Below are positions 1-11,375 of a DNA stretch of 64,000 nucleotides, piece after piece. A program made the position numbers and the translations under genes. The stretch covers positions 28,846,968 to 28,910,967 of the forward strand of contig OZ038509.1 of NCBI GenBank assembly GCA_964036315.1. The letters are read 5' to 3'. The notes under the pieces were generated by a model. It saw only the letters and a list, made by a program, of their open reading frames with translations, searched no databases and was not told the origin of the DNA. The first letter of the stretch is position 1. Every line of letters starts with the position of its first letter. The DNA is from Acanthosepion esculentum. Taxonomy: Eukaryota; Mollusca; Cephalopoda; Sepiida; Sepiidae.

Positions 1-216
1 ACAGTTTCCACAAAGTTTTATTGCAAATATCAAGTTTTACAAACTTTTGTAAAATATTGAAATTCAATGCAAAAGTAAGCATTTCAAGCTAGTTTTTCAA
101 CGTTAAACACGGTATTTTCAAAATTGATGTTGCTGTTTGAAAACATTAGAAAACCAATAGAAATATTGAAAATCGATATGGTATCGATCAGAAAATATTG
201 ATTTTGACAATTTCCA
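1..216 (+). repeat. Reference satellite monomer (class A)
   Basis: This is the first complete repeat unit in the window, in the phase used throughout. It is 216 bp because it has GAAATTCAATG where most units have GAAATTTCAATG. Class A is recognised by TTTCCAC near the start, GGTATTTTCAAAATTGATG in the middle, GAAAACATTAG, and ATTGATTTTGAC at the end. The common class B has TTTACAC, GGTA(A/G)TTTCAAATTTGAA, GAAATCATTAG and ATTGTTTTTGAC at the same places. The two classes differ at roughly a dozen positions. The phase is arbitrary because the array is continuous. Confidence 0.95.
172..188. other. Conserved 17-bp dyad with inverted CGATA pair (example)
   Basis: ATCGATA, spacer TGG, TATCGAT: a perfect 7-bp inverted repeat, present in this form or slightly altered in nearly every monomer. 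Each arm contains the palindrome ATCGAT, so the two CGATA motifs face opposite ways. Variants that change only the spacer, and so keep the dyad, include TGT (for example near 4935 and 6451), TCT (5812), TTG (7975) and AGT (9055, 18801, 21401, 26383). Arm mutants also exist and some are amplified, such as TCTATAT at 19231 and 55432, so absolute constraint is not shown. CGATA/TATCGATA elements are known targets of the insect proteins BEAF-32 and DREF, and ATCGAT is bound by Cut-type homeodomains. Binding here is speculation. Confidence 0.7.
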
Positions 217-2060
217 ACAGTTTCCACAAAGTTTTATTGCAAATATCAAGTTTTACAAACTTTTGAAAAATATTGAAATTTCAATGCAAAAGTAAGCATT
301 TCAAGCTAGTTTTTCAACGTTAAACACGGTATTTTCAAAATTGATGTTGCTGTTTGAAAACATTAGAAAACCAATAAAAATATTGAAAATCGATATGGTA
401 TCGATCAGAAAATATTGATTTTGACAATTTCCAACAGTTTCCACAAAGTTTTATTGCAAATATCAAGTTTTACAAACTTTTGAAAAATATTGAAATTTCA
501 ATGCAAAAGTAAGCATTTCAAGCTAGTTTTTCAACGTTAAACACGGTATTTTCAAAATTGATGTTGCTGTTTGAACACATTAGAAAACCAATAAAAATAT
601 TGAAAATCGATATGGTATCGATCAGAAAATATTGATTTTGACAATTTCCAACAGTTTCCACAAAGTTTTATTGCAAATATCAAGTTTTACAAACTTTTGA
701 AAAGTATTGAAATTTCAATGCAAAAGTAAGCATTTCAAGCTAGTTTTTCAACGTTAAACACGGTATTTTCAAAATTGATGTTGCTGTTTGAAAACATTAG
801 AAAACCAATAAAAATATTGAAAATCGATATGGTATCGATCAGAAAATATTGATTTTGACAATTTCCAACAGTTTCCACAAAGTTTTATTGCAAATATTAA
901 GTTTTACAAATTTTGAAAAATATTGAAATTTCAATGCAAAAGTAAGCATTTCAAGCTAGTTTTTCAACGTTAAACACGGTATTTTCAAAATTGATGTTGC
1001 TGTTTGAAAACATTAGAAAACCAATAAAAATATTGAAAATCGATATGGTATCGATCAGAAAATATTGATTTTGACAATTTCCAACAGTTTCCACAAAGTT
1101 TTATTGCAAATATCAAGTTTTACAAACTTTTGTAAAATATTGAAATTCAATGCAAAAGTAAGCATTTCAAGCTAGTTTTTCAACGTTAAACACGGTATTT
1201 TCAAAATTGATGTTGCTGTTTGAAAACATTAGAAAACCAATAAAAATATTGAAAATCGATATGGTATCGATCAGAAAATATTGATTTTGACAATTTCCAA
1301 CAGTTTCCACAAAGTTTTATTGCAAATATCAAGTTTTACAAATTTTGAAAAATATTGAAATTTCAATGCAAAAGTAAGCATTTCAAGCTAGTTTTTCAAC
1401 GTTAAACACGGTATTTTCAAAATTGATGTTGCTGTTTGAAAAGATTAGAAAACCAATAAAAATATTGAAAATCGATATGGTATCGATCAGAAAATATTGA
1501 TTTTGACAATTTCCAACAGTTTCCACAAAGTTTTATTGCAAATATTAAGTTTTACAAACTTTTGAAAAATATTGAAATTTCAATGCAAAAGTAAGCATTT
1601 CAAGCTAGTTTTTCAACGTTAAACACGGTATTTTCAAAATTGATGTTGCTGTTTGACAACATTAGAAAACCAATAAAAATATTGAAAATCGATATGGTAT
1701 CGATCAGAAAATATTGATTTTGACAATTTCCAACAGTTTCCACAAAGTTTTATTGCAAATATCAAGTTTTACAAACTTTTGTAAAATATTGAAATTCAAT
1801 GCAAAAGTAAGCATTTCAAGCTAGTTTTTCAACGTTAAACACGGTAGTTTCAAATTTGAATATGCTTTTTGAAATCATTAGAAAACCAATAAAATTATTG
1901 AAAATCGATATGGTATCGATCAGAAAATATTGTTTTTGACAATTTCCAACAGTTTACACAAAGTTTTATTGCAAATATTAAGTTTTACAAACTTTTGAAA
2001 AATATTGAATTTCAATGCAAAAGTAAGCATTTCAAGCTAGTTTTTCAACGTTAAACACGG

Positions 2061-2095
2061 TATTTTCAAAATTGATGTTGCTGTTTGAAAACATT
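2061..2095 (+). repeat. Class A patch inside a class B monomer
   Basis: The monomer starting near 1949 has class B features on both sides (TTTACAC to the left; AAAATTATTG and ATTGTTTTTGAC to the right). From 2061 to 2095 it carries the class A signature GGTATTTTCAAAATTGATG ... GAAAACATT. The same patch occurs at 11589-11623 in HOR-1 copy 2, so it arose before that duplication. A short gene-conversion tract or a double crossover is the simplest reading. Confidence 0.8.
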
Positions 2096-4879
2096 AGAAA
2101 ACCAATAAAATTATTGAAAATCGATATGGTATCGATCAGAAAATATTGTTTTTGACAATTTCCAACAGTTTACACAAAGTTTTATTGCAAATATTAAGTT
2201 TTACAAACATTTGAAAAATATTGAAATTTCAATGCAAAAGCAAGCAATTCAAGCTACTTTTCAACGTTAAACACGGTAATTTCAAATTTGAATATGCAGT
2301 TTGAAATCATTAGAAAACCAATAAAATTATTAAGAATCGATATGGTATCGATCAGAAAATATTGTTTTTGACAATTTCCAACAGTTTACACAAAGTTTTA
2401 TTGCAAATATTAAGTTTTACAAACTTTTGAAAAATATTGAATTTTCAATGCAAAAGTAAGCATTTCAAGCTAGTTTTTCAACGTTAAACACGGTAGTTTC
2501 AAATTTGAATATGCTGTTTGAAATCATTAGAAAACCAATAAAATTATTGAAAATCGATATGGTGTCGATCAGAAAATATTGTTTTTGATAATTTCCAACA
2601 GTTTTCGCAAAGTTTTATTGCAAATATTAAGTTTTACAAACTTTTGAAAATATTGAATTTTCAATGCAAAAGTAAGCATTTCAAGCTAGTTTTTCAACGT
2701 TAAACACGGTAATTTCAAATGTGAATATGCAGTTTGAAATCATTAGAAAACCAATAAAATTATTGAAAATCGATATGGTATCGATCAGAAAATATTGTTT
2801 TTGACAATTTCCAACAGTTTACACAAAGTTTTATTGCAAATATTAAGTTTTACAAACTTTTGAAAAATATTGAATTTTCAATGCAAAAGTAAGCATTTCA
2901 AGCCAGTTTTTCAACGTTAAACACGGTAGTTTCAAATTTGAATATGCTGTTTGAAATCATTAGAAAACCAATAAAATTATTGAAAATCGATATGGTATCG
3001 ATCAGAAAATATTGTTTTTGACAATTTCCAACAGTTTTCGCAAAGTTTTGTTGCAAATATTATGTTTTACAAACTTTTGAAAATATTGAATTTTCAATGC
3101 AAATGTAAGCATTTCAAGCTAGTTTTTCAACGTTAAACACGGTAATTTCAAATTTGAATATGCTGTTTGAAATCATTAGAAAACCAATAAAATTATTGAA
3201 AATCGATATGGTATCGATCAGAAAATATTGTTTTTGACAATTTCCAACAGTTTACACATAGTTTTATTGCAAATATTAAGTTTTACAAACTTTTGAAAAA
3301 TATTGAAATTTCAATGCAAAAGCAAGCAATTCAAGCTACTTTTCAACGTTAAACACGGTAATTTCAAATGTTAATATGCAGTTTGAAATCATTAGAAAAC
3401 CAATAAAATTATTGAAAATCGATATGGTATCGATCAGAAAATATTGTTTTTGACAATTTCCAACAGTTTACAGAAAGTTTGATTGCAAATATTAAGTTTT
3501 ACAAACTTTTGAAAAATATTGAATTTTCAATGCAAAAGTAAGCATTTCAAGCCAGTTTTTCAACGTTAAACACGGTAATTTCAAATGTGAATATGCAGTT
3601 TGAAATCATTAGAAAACCAATAAAATTATTAAGAATCGATATGGTATCGATCAGAAAATATTGTTTTTGACAATTTCCAACAGTTTTCGCAAAGTTTTAT
3701 TGCAAATATTAAGTTTTACAAACTTTTGAAAATATTGAATTTTCAATGCAAAGGTAAGCATTTCAAGCTAGTTTTTCAACGTTAAACACGGTAATTTCAA
3801 ATGTGAATATGCAGTTTGAAATCATTAGAAAACCAATAAAATTATTGAAAATCGATATGGCATCGATCAGAAAATATTGTTTTTGACAATTTCCAACAGT
3901 TTACACAAAGTTTTATTGCAAATATTAAGTTTTACACACTTTTGAAAAATATTGAATTTTCAATGCAAAAGTAAGCATTTCAAGCTAGTTTTTCAACGTT
4001 AAACACGGTAATTTCAAATGTGAATATGCAGTTTGAAATCATTAGAAAACCAATAAAATTATTGAAAATCGATATGGTATCGGATCAGAAAATATTGTTT
4101 TTGACAATTTCCAACAGTTTACACAAAGTTTTATTGCAAATATTAAGTTTTACAAACTTTTGAAAAATATTGAATTTTCAATGCAAAAGTAAGCATTTCA
4201 AGCTAGTTTTTCAACGTTAAACACGGTAATTTCAAATGTGAATATGCAGTTTGAAATCATTAGAAAACCAATAAAATTATTAAGAATCGATATGGTATCG
4301 ATCAGAAAATATTGTTTTTGACAATTTCCAACAGTTTACACAAAGTTTTATTGCAAATATTAAATTTTTACAAACTTTTGAAAAATATTGAATTTTCAAT
4401 GCAAAAGTAAGCATTTCAAGCTAGTTTTTCAACTTTAAACACGGTAGTTTCAAATTTGAATATGCTGTTTGAAATCATTAGAAAACCAATAAAATTATTG
4501 AAAATCGATATGGTATCGATCAGAAAATACTGTTTTTGACAATTTCCAACAGTTTTCGCAAAGTTTTATTGCAAATATTAAGTTTTACAAACTTTTGAAA
4601 ATATTGAATTTTCAATGCAAAAGTAAGCATTTCAAGCTAGTTTTTCAACGTTAAAAACGGTAATTTCAAATTTGAATATGCTGTTTGAAATCATTAGAAA
4701 ACCAATAAAATTATTGAAAATCGATATGGTATCGATCAGAAAATATAGTTTTTGACAATTTCCAACAGTTTACACATAGTTTTATTGCAAATATTAAGTT
4801 TTACAAACTTTTGAAAAATATTGAATTTTCAATGCAAAAGTAAGCATTTCAAGCTAGTTTTTCAACGTTAAACACGGTA

Positions 4880-7800
4880 ATTTCAAATGTGAATATACAG
4901 TTTGAAATCATTAGAAAACCAATAAAATTATTGAAAATCGATATGTTATCGATCAGAAAATATTGTTTCTGACAATTTCCAACAGTTTACACAAAGTTTT
5001 ATGGCAAATATTAAGTTTTACAAACTTTTGAAAAATATTGAATTTTCAATGCAAAAGTAAGCATTTCAAGCTAGTTTTTCAACGTTAAACACGGTAGTTT
5101 CAAATTTGAATATGCTGTTTGAAATAATTAGAAAACCAATAAAATTATTGAAAATCGATATGGTATCGATCAGAAAATATTGTTTTTGACAATTTCCAAC
5201 AGTTTTCGCAAAGTTTTATTGCAAATATTAAGTTTTACACACTTTTGAAAAATATTGAATTTTCAATGCAGAAGCAAGCAATTCAAGCTATTTTTCAACG
5301 TTAAACACGGTAATTTCAAATTTGAATATGCTGTTTGAAATCATTAGAAAACCAATAAAATTATTGAAAATCGATATGGTATCGATCAGAAAATATTGTT
5401 TTTGACAATTTCCAACAGTTTACACAAAGTTTTATGGTAAATATTAAGTTTTACAAACTTTTGAAAAATATTGAATTCTCAATGCAAAAGTAAGCATTTC
5501 AAGCTAGTTTTTCAACGTTAAACACGGTAGTTTCAAATTTGAATATGCTGTTTGAAATCATTAGAAAACGAATAAAATTATTGAAAATCGATATGGTATC
5601 GATCAGAAAATATTGTTTTTGACAATTTCCAACAGTTTACACAAAGTTTTATTGCAAATATTAAGTTTTACAAACTTTTGAAAAATATTGAATTTTCAAT
5701 GCAAAAGTAAGCATTTCAAGCTAGTTTTTCAACGTTAAACACGGTAATTTCAAATGTGAATATACAGTTTGAAATCATTAGAAAACCAATAAAATTATTG
5801 AAAATCGATATCTTATCGATCAGAAAATATTGTTTTTGACAATTTCCAACAGTTTACACAAAGTTTTATGGCAAATATTAAGTTTTACAAACTTTTGAAA
5901 AATATTGAATTTTCAATGCAAAAGTAAGCATTTCAAGTTAGTTTTTCAACGTTAAACACGGTAATTTCAAATTTGAATATGCTGTATAAATCATTAGAAA
6001 ACCAATAAAATTATTGAAAATCGATATGGTATCGATCAGAAAATATTGTTTTTGACAATTTCCAACAGTTTTCGCAAATTGTATTGCAAATATTAAGTTT
6101 TACAAAATTTTGAAAAATATTGAATTTTCAATGCAGAAGCAAGCAATTCAAGCTATTTTTCAACGTTAAACACGGTAATTTCAAATTTGAATATGCTGTT
6201 TGAAATCATTAGAAAACCAATAAAATTATTGAAAATCGATATGGTATCGATCAGAAAATATTGTTTTTGACAATTTCCAACAGTTTACACAAAGTTTTAT
6301 TGCAAATATTAAGTTTTACAAACTTTTGAAAAATATTGAATTTTCAATGCAAAAGTAAGCATTTCAAGCTAGTTTTTCAACGTTAAACACGGTAATTTCA
6401 AATGTGAATATACAGTTTGAAATCATTAGAAAACCAATAAAATTATTGAAAATCGATATGTTATCGATCAGAAAATATTGTTTTTGACAATTTCCAACAG
6501 TTTACACAAAGTTTTATGGCAAATATTAAGTTTTACAAACTTTTGAAAAATATTGAATTTTCAATGCAAAAGTAAGCATTTCAAGCTAGTTTTTCAACGT
6601 TAAACACGGTAGTTTCAAATTTGAATATGCTGTTTGAAATAATTAGAAAACCAATAAAATTATTGAAAATCGATATGGTATCGATCAGAAAATATTGTTT
6701 TTGACAATTTCCAACAGTTTTCGCAAAGTTTTATTGCAAATACTAAGTTTTACAAACTTTTGAAAAATATTGAATTTTCAATGCAGAAGCAAGCAATTCA
6801 AGCTATTTTTCAACGTTAAACACGGTAATTTCAAATTTGAATATGCTGTTTGAAATCATTAGAAAACCAATAAAATTATTGAAAATCGATATGGTATCGA
6901 TCAGAAAATACTGTTTTTGACAATTTCCAACAGTTTACACAAAGTTTTATGGCAAATATTAAGTTTTACAAACTTTTGAAAAATATTGAATTTTCAATGC
7001 AAAAGTAAGCATTTCAAGCTAGTTTTTCAACGTTAAACACGGTAGTTTCAAATTTGAATATGCTGTTTGAAATCATTAGAAAACGAATAAAATTATTGAA
7101 AATCGATATGGTATCGATCAGAAAATATTGTTTTTGACAATTTCCAACAGTTTACACAAAGTTTTATTGCAAATATTAAGTTTTACAAACTTTTGAAAAA
7201 TATTGAATTTTCAATGCAAAAGTAAGCATTTCAAGCTAGTTTTTCAACGTTAAACACGGTAATTTCAAATGTGAATATACAGTTTGAAATCATTAGAAAA
7301 CCAATAAAATTATTGAAAATCGATATGTTATCGATCAGAAAATATTGTTTTTGACAATTTCCAACAGTTTACACAAAGTTTTATGGCAAATATTAAGTTT
7401 TACAAACTTTTGAAAAATATTGAATTTTCAATGCAAAAGTAAGCATTTCAAGCTAGTTTTTCAACGTTAAACACGGTAGTTTCAAATTTGAATATGCTGT
7501 TTGAAATAATTAGAAAACCAATAAAATTATTGAAAATCGATATGGTATCGATCAGAAAATATTGTTTTTGACAATTTCCAACAGTTTTCGCAAAGTTTTA
7601 TTGCAAATATTAAGTTTTACAAACTTTTGAAAAATATTGAATTTTCAATGCAGAAGCAAGCAATTCAAGCTATTTTTCTACGTTAAACACGGTAATTTCA
7701 AATTTGAATATTCTGTTTGAAATCATTAGAAAACCAATAAAATTATTGAAAATCGATATGGTATCGATCAGAAAATATTGTTTTTGACAATTTCCAACAG

Positions 7801-9010
7801 TTTACACAAAGTTTTATTGCAAATATTAAGTTTTACAAACTTTTGAAAAATATTGAATTTTCAATGCAGAAGCAAGCAATTCAAGCTATTTTTCAACGTT
7901 AAACACGGTAATTTCAAATTTGAATATGCTGTTTGAAATCATTAGAAAACCAATAAAATTATTGAAAATCGATATTGTATCGATCAGAAAATATTGTTTT
8001 TGACAATTTCCAACAGTTTACACAAAGTTTTATGGCAAATATTAAGTTTTACAAACTTTTGAAAAATATTGAATTTTCAATGCAAAAGTAAGCATTTCAA
8101 GCTAGTTTTTCAACGTTAAACACGGTAGTTTCAAATTTGAATATGCTGTTTGAAATCATTAGAAAACCAATAAAATTATTGAAAATCGATATGGTATCGA
8201 TCAGAAAATATTGTTTTTGACAATTTCCAACAGTTTACACAAAGTTTTATTGCAAATATTAAGTTTTACAAACTTTTGAAAAATATTGAATTTTCAATGC
8301 AAAAGTAAGCATTTCAAGCTAGTTTTTCAACGTTAAACACGGTAATTTCAAATGTGAATATACAGTTTGAAATCATTAGAAAACCAATAAAATTATTGAA
8401 AATCGATATGGTATCGATCAGAAAATATTGTTTTTGACAATTTCCAACAGTTTACACAAAGTTTTATTGCAAATATTAAGTTTTACAAACTTTTGAAAAA
8501 TATTGAATTTTCAATGCAAAAGTAAGCATTTCAAGCTAGTTTTTCAACGTTAAACACGGTAGTTTCAAATTTGAATATGCTGTTTGAAATCATTAGAAAA
8601 CCAATAAAATTATTGAAAATCGATATGGTATCTATCAGAAAATATTGTTTTTGACAATTTCCAACAGTTTTCGCAAAGTTTTATTGCAAATATTAAGTTT
8701 TACAAACTTTTGAAAGTATTGAATTTTCAATGCAGAAGCAAGCAATTCAAGCTATTTTTCAACGTTAAACACGGTAATTTCAAATTTGAATATGCTGTTT
8801 GAAATCATTAGAAAACCAATAAAATTATTGAAAATCGATATGGTATCGATCAGAAAATATTGTTTTTGACAATTTCCAACAGTTTATACAAAGTTTTATT
8901 GCAAATATTAAGTTTTACAAACTTTTGAAAAATATTGAAATTTCAATGCAAAAGCAAGCAATTCAAGCTACTTTTCAACGTTAAACACGGTAATTTCAAA
9001 TGTGAATATA
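4880..9010 (+). repeat. Nested 3- to 5-monomer sub-repeats in HOR-1
   Basis: The marker GAATATACAG (usually GAATATGCAG or GAATATGCTG elsewhere) recurs at 4891, 5758, 6406, 7273, 8356 and 9004, with spacings of 867, 648, 867, 1083 and 648 bp (4, 3, 4, 5 and 3 monomers). In several cycles it is followed by TATGTTATCG, then TTTATGGC, then GAAATAATTAG with TTTTCGC, then a CAGAAGCAAGCAATTC monomer. The order is not fixed, as expected from repeated unequal exchange. Confidence 0.8.
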
Positions 9011-9189
9011 CAGTTTGAAATCATTAGAAAACCAATAAAATTATTGAAAATCGATAAGTTATCGATCAGAAAATATTGTTTTTGACAATTTCCAACAGTT
9101 TACACAAAGTTTTATGGCAAATATTAAGTTTTACAAACTTTTGAAAAATATTGAAATTTCAATGCAAAAGTAAGCATTTCAAGCTTGTT

Positions 9190-11375
9190 TTTCAACGTTA
9201 AACACGGTATTTTCAAAATTGATGTTGCTGTTTGAAAACATTAGAAAACCAATAAAAATATTGAAAATCGATATGGTATCGATCAGAAAATATTGATTTT
9301 GACAATTTTCAACAGTTTCCACAAAGTTTTATTGCAAATATTAAGTTTTACAAACTTTTGAAAAATATTGAAATTTCAATGCAAAAGTAAGCATTTCAAG
9401 CTAGTTTTTCAACGTTAAACACGGTATTTTCAAAATTGATGTTGCTGTTTGAAAACATTAGAAAACCAATAAAAATATTGAAAATCGATATGGTATCGAT
9501 CAGAAAATATTGATTTTGACAATTTCCAACAGTTTCCACAAAGTTTTATTGCAAATATTAAGTTTTACAAATTTTGAAAAATATTGAAATTTCAATGCAA
9601 AAGTAAGCATTTCAAGCTAGTTTTTCAACGTTAAACACGGTATTTTCAAAATTGATGTTGCTGTTTGAAAACATTAGAAAACCAATAAAAATATTGAAAA
9701 TCGATATGGTATCGATCAGAAAATATTGATTTTGACAATTTCCAACAGTTTCCACAAAGTTTTATTGCAAATATCAAGTTTTACAAACTTTTGTAAAATA
9801 TTGAAATTCAATGCAAAAGTAAGCATTTCAAGCTAGTTTTTCAACGTTAAACACGGTATTTTCAAAATTGATGTTGCTGTTTGAAAACATTAGAAAACCA
9901 ATAGAAATATTGAAAATCGATATGGTATCGATCAGAAAATATTGATTTTGACAATTTCCAACAGTTTCCACAAAGTTTTATTGCAAATATCAAGTTTTAC
10001 AAACTTTTGAAAAATATTGAAATTTCAATGCAAAAGTAAGCATTTCAAGCTAGTTTTTCAACGTTAAACACGGTATTTTCAAAATTGATGTTGCTGTTTG
10101 AAAACATTAGAAAACCAATAAAAATATTGAAAATCGATATGGTATCGATCAGAAAATATTGATTTTGACAATTTCCAACAGTTTCCACAAAGTTTTATTG
10201 CAAATATCAAGTTTTACAAACTTTTGAAAAATATTGAAATTTCAATGCAAAAGTAAGCATTTCAAGCTAGTTTTTCAACGTTAAACACGGTATTTTCAAA
10301 ATTGATGTTGCTGTTTGAACACATTAGAAAACCAATAAAAATATTGAAAATCGATATGGTATCGATCAGAAAATATTGATTTTGACAATTTCCAACAGTT
10401 TCCACAAAGTTTTATTGCAAATATCAAGTTTTACAAACTTTTGAAAAGTATTGAAATTTCAATGCAAAAGTAAGCATTTCAAGCTAGTTTTTCAACGTTA
10501 AACACGGTATTTTCAAAATTGATGTTGCTGTTTGAAAACATTAGAAAACCAATAAAAATATTGAAAATCGATATGGTATCGATCAGAAAATATTGATTTT
10601 GACAATTTCCAACAGTTTCCACAAAGTTTTATTGCAAATATCAAGTTTTACAAACTTTTGTAAAATATTGAAATTCAATGCAAAAGTAAGCATTTCAAGC
10701 TAGTTTTTCAACGTTAAACACGGTATTTTCAAAATTGATGTTGCTGTTTGAAAACATTAGAAAACCAATAAAAATATTGAAAATCGATATGGTATCGATC
10801 AGAAAATATTGATTTTGACAATTTCCAACAGTTTCCACAAAGTTTTATTGCAAATATCAAGTTTTACAAATTTTGAAAAATATTGAAATTTCAATGCAAA
10901 AGTAAGCATTTCAAGCTAGTTTTTCAACGTTAAACACGGTATTTTCAAAATTGATGTTGCTGTTTGAAAACATTAGAAAACCAATAAAAATATTGAAAAT
11001 CGATATGGTATCGATCAGAAAATATTGATTTTGACAATTTCCAACAGTTTCCACAAAGTTTTATTGCAAATATTAAGTTTTACAAACTTTTGAAAAATAT
11101 TGAAATTTCAATGCAAAAGTAAGCATTTCAAGCTAGTTTTTCAACGTTAAACACGGTATTTTCAAAATTGATGTTGCTGTTTGACAACATTAGAAAACCA
11201 ATAAAAATATTGAAAATCGATATGGTATCGATCAGAAAATATTGATTTTGACAATTTCCAACAGTTTCCACAAAGTTTTATTGCAAATATCAAGTTTTAC
11301 AAACTTTTGTAAAATATTGAAATTCAATGCAAAAGTAAGCATTTCAAGCTAGTTTTTCAACGTTAAACACGGTAG
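9190..11375 (+). repeat. Class A monomer block, second occurrence, complete
   Basis: About ten class A monomers. The left junction lies between about 9140 and 9207, within a monomer that begins as class B (TTTACAC, TTTATGGC) and continues as class A (GGTATTTTCAAAATTGATG) after a private AAGCTTGTTTTT. The right junction is the same A/B chimera as at 1847. The block belongs to HOR-1 and bridges the end of copy 1 and the start of copy 2. Compared with copy 1 it lacks one monomer, the unit at 868-1083. Confidence 0.9.

Larger units (their letters stand above)
1..1847 (+). repeat. Homogenised class A monomer block (left truncated)
   Basis: About eight and a half consecutive class A monomers. They share GGTATTTTCAAAATTGATG, GAAAACATTAG, CCAATAAAAATATTG, ATTGATTTTGAC and TTTCCAC. 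The block ends inside the monomer that starts near 1733: its left half is class A (CAAATATCAAG, TTTTGTAAAATATTG) and its right half is class B (GGTAGTTTCAAATTTGAATATG). The left end lies outside the window. In the second occurrence the whole block is visible. Confidence 0.9.
1..9744 (+). repeat. HOR-1 copy 1, about 45 monomers (9.74 kb)
   Basis: Position 1 matches position 9745, including private variants such as the CCAATAGAAAT substitution at 151-161 and GAACACATTAG near 570. The copy has a class A block at its left, class B and 216-bp C monomers through the middle, and returns to class A near 9200. Private variants repeated in copy 2 include ATCGGATC (4079), TTCTGAC (4968), GGTAAATATT (5437), GAATTCTC (5476), ATATCTTATCG (5810), GCTGTATAAATC (5984) and TTTTCTACG (7674). 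The true start of the unit is unknown because the window opens inside the class A block. Confidence 0.93.

Noticed and set aside
97..117. Possible CENP-B box around TTCAACGTTAAACACGG
   Set aside because: The spacing from TTC to CGG is 14, not the 11 required by TTCGNNNNANNCGGG. TTC is not followed by G, and the final CGGG is absent.
172..190. RNA polymerase III B box (GGTATCGATC resembling GGTTCGANTCC)
   Set aside because: The spacing and several bases do not fit, there is no A box at a suitable distance, and no tRNA-like or SINE-like body follows.
1..217. Monomer as an ancient dimer of about 108-bp halves
   Set aside because: Only short AT-rich similarities (ATTG, GAAAA) link the halves. 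I could not align them convincingly by eye. A half-against-half alignment with a shuffled control would settle it.
3099..3106. Octamer motif ATGCAAAT (POU factors), also near 12627, 32062 and 47469
   Set aside because: It is a single base change from the usual ATGCAAAA in a few monomers, expected by chance in AT-rich DNA, with no associated promoter.
9190..11375. Class A block as an inserted mobile element
   Set aside because: Class A units are the same satellite at about 5% divergence, in the same phase and orientation. There is no target-site duplication, terminal repeat or coding sequence.
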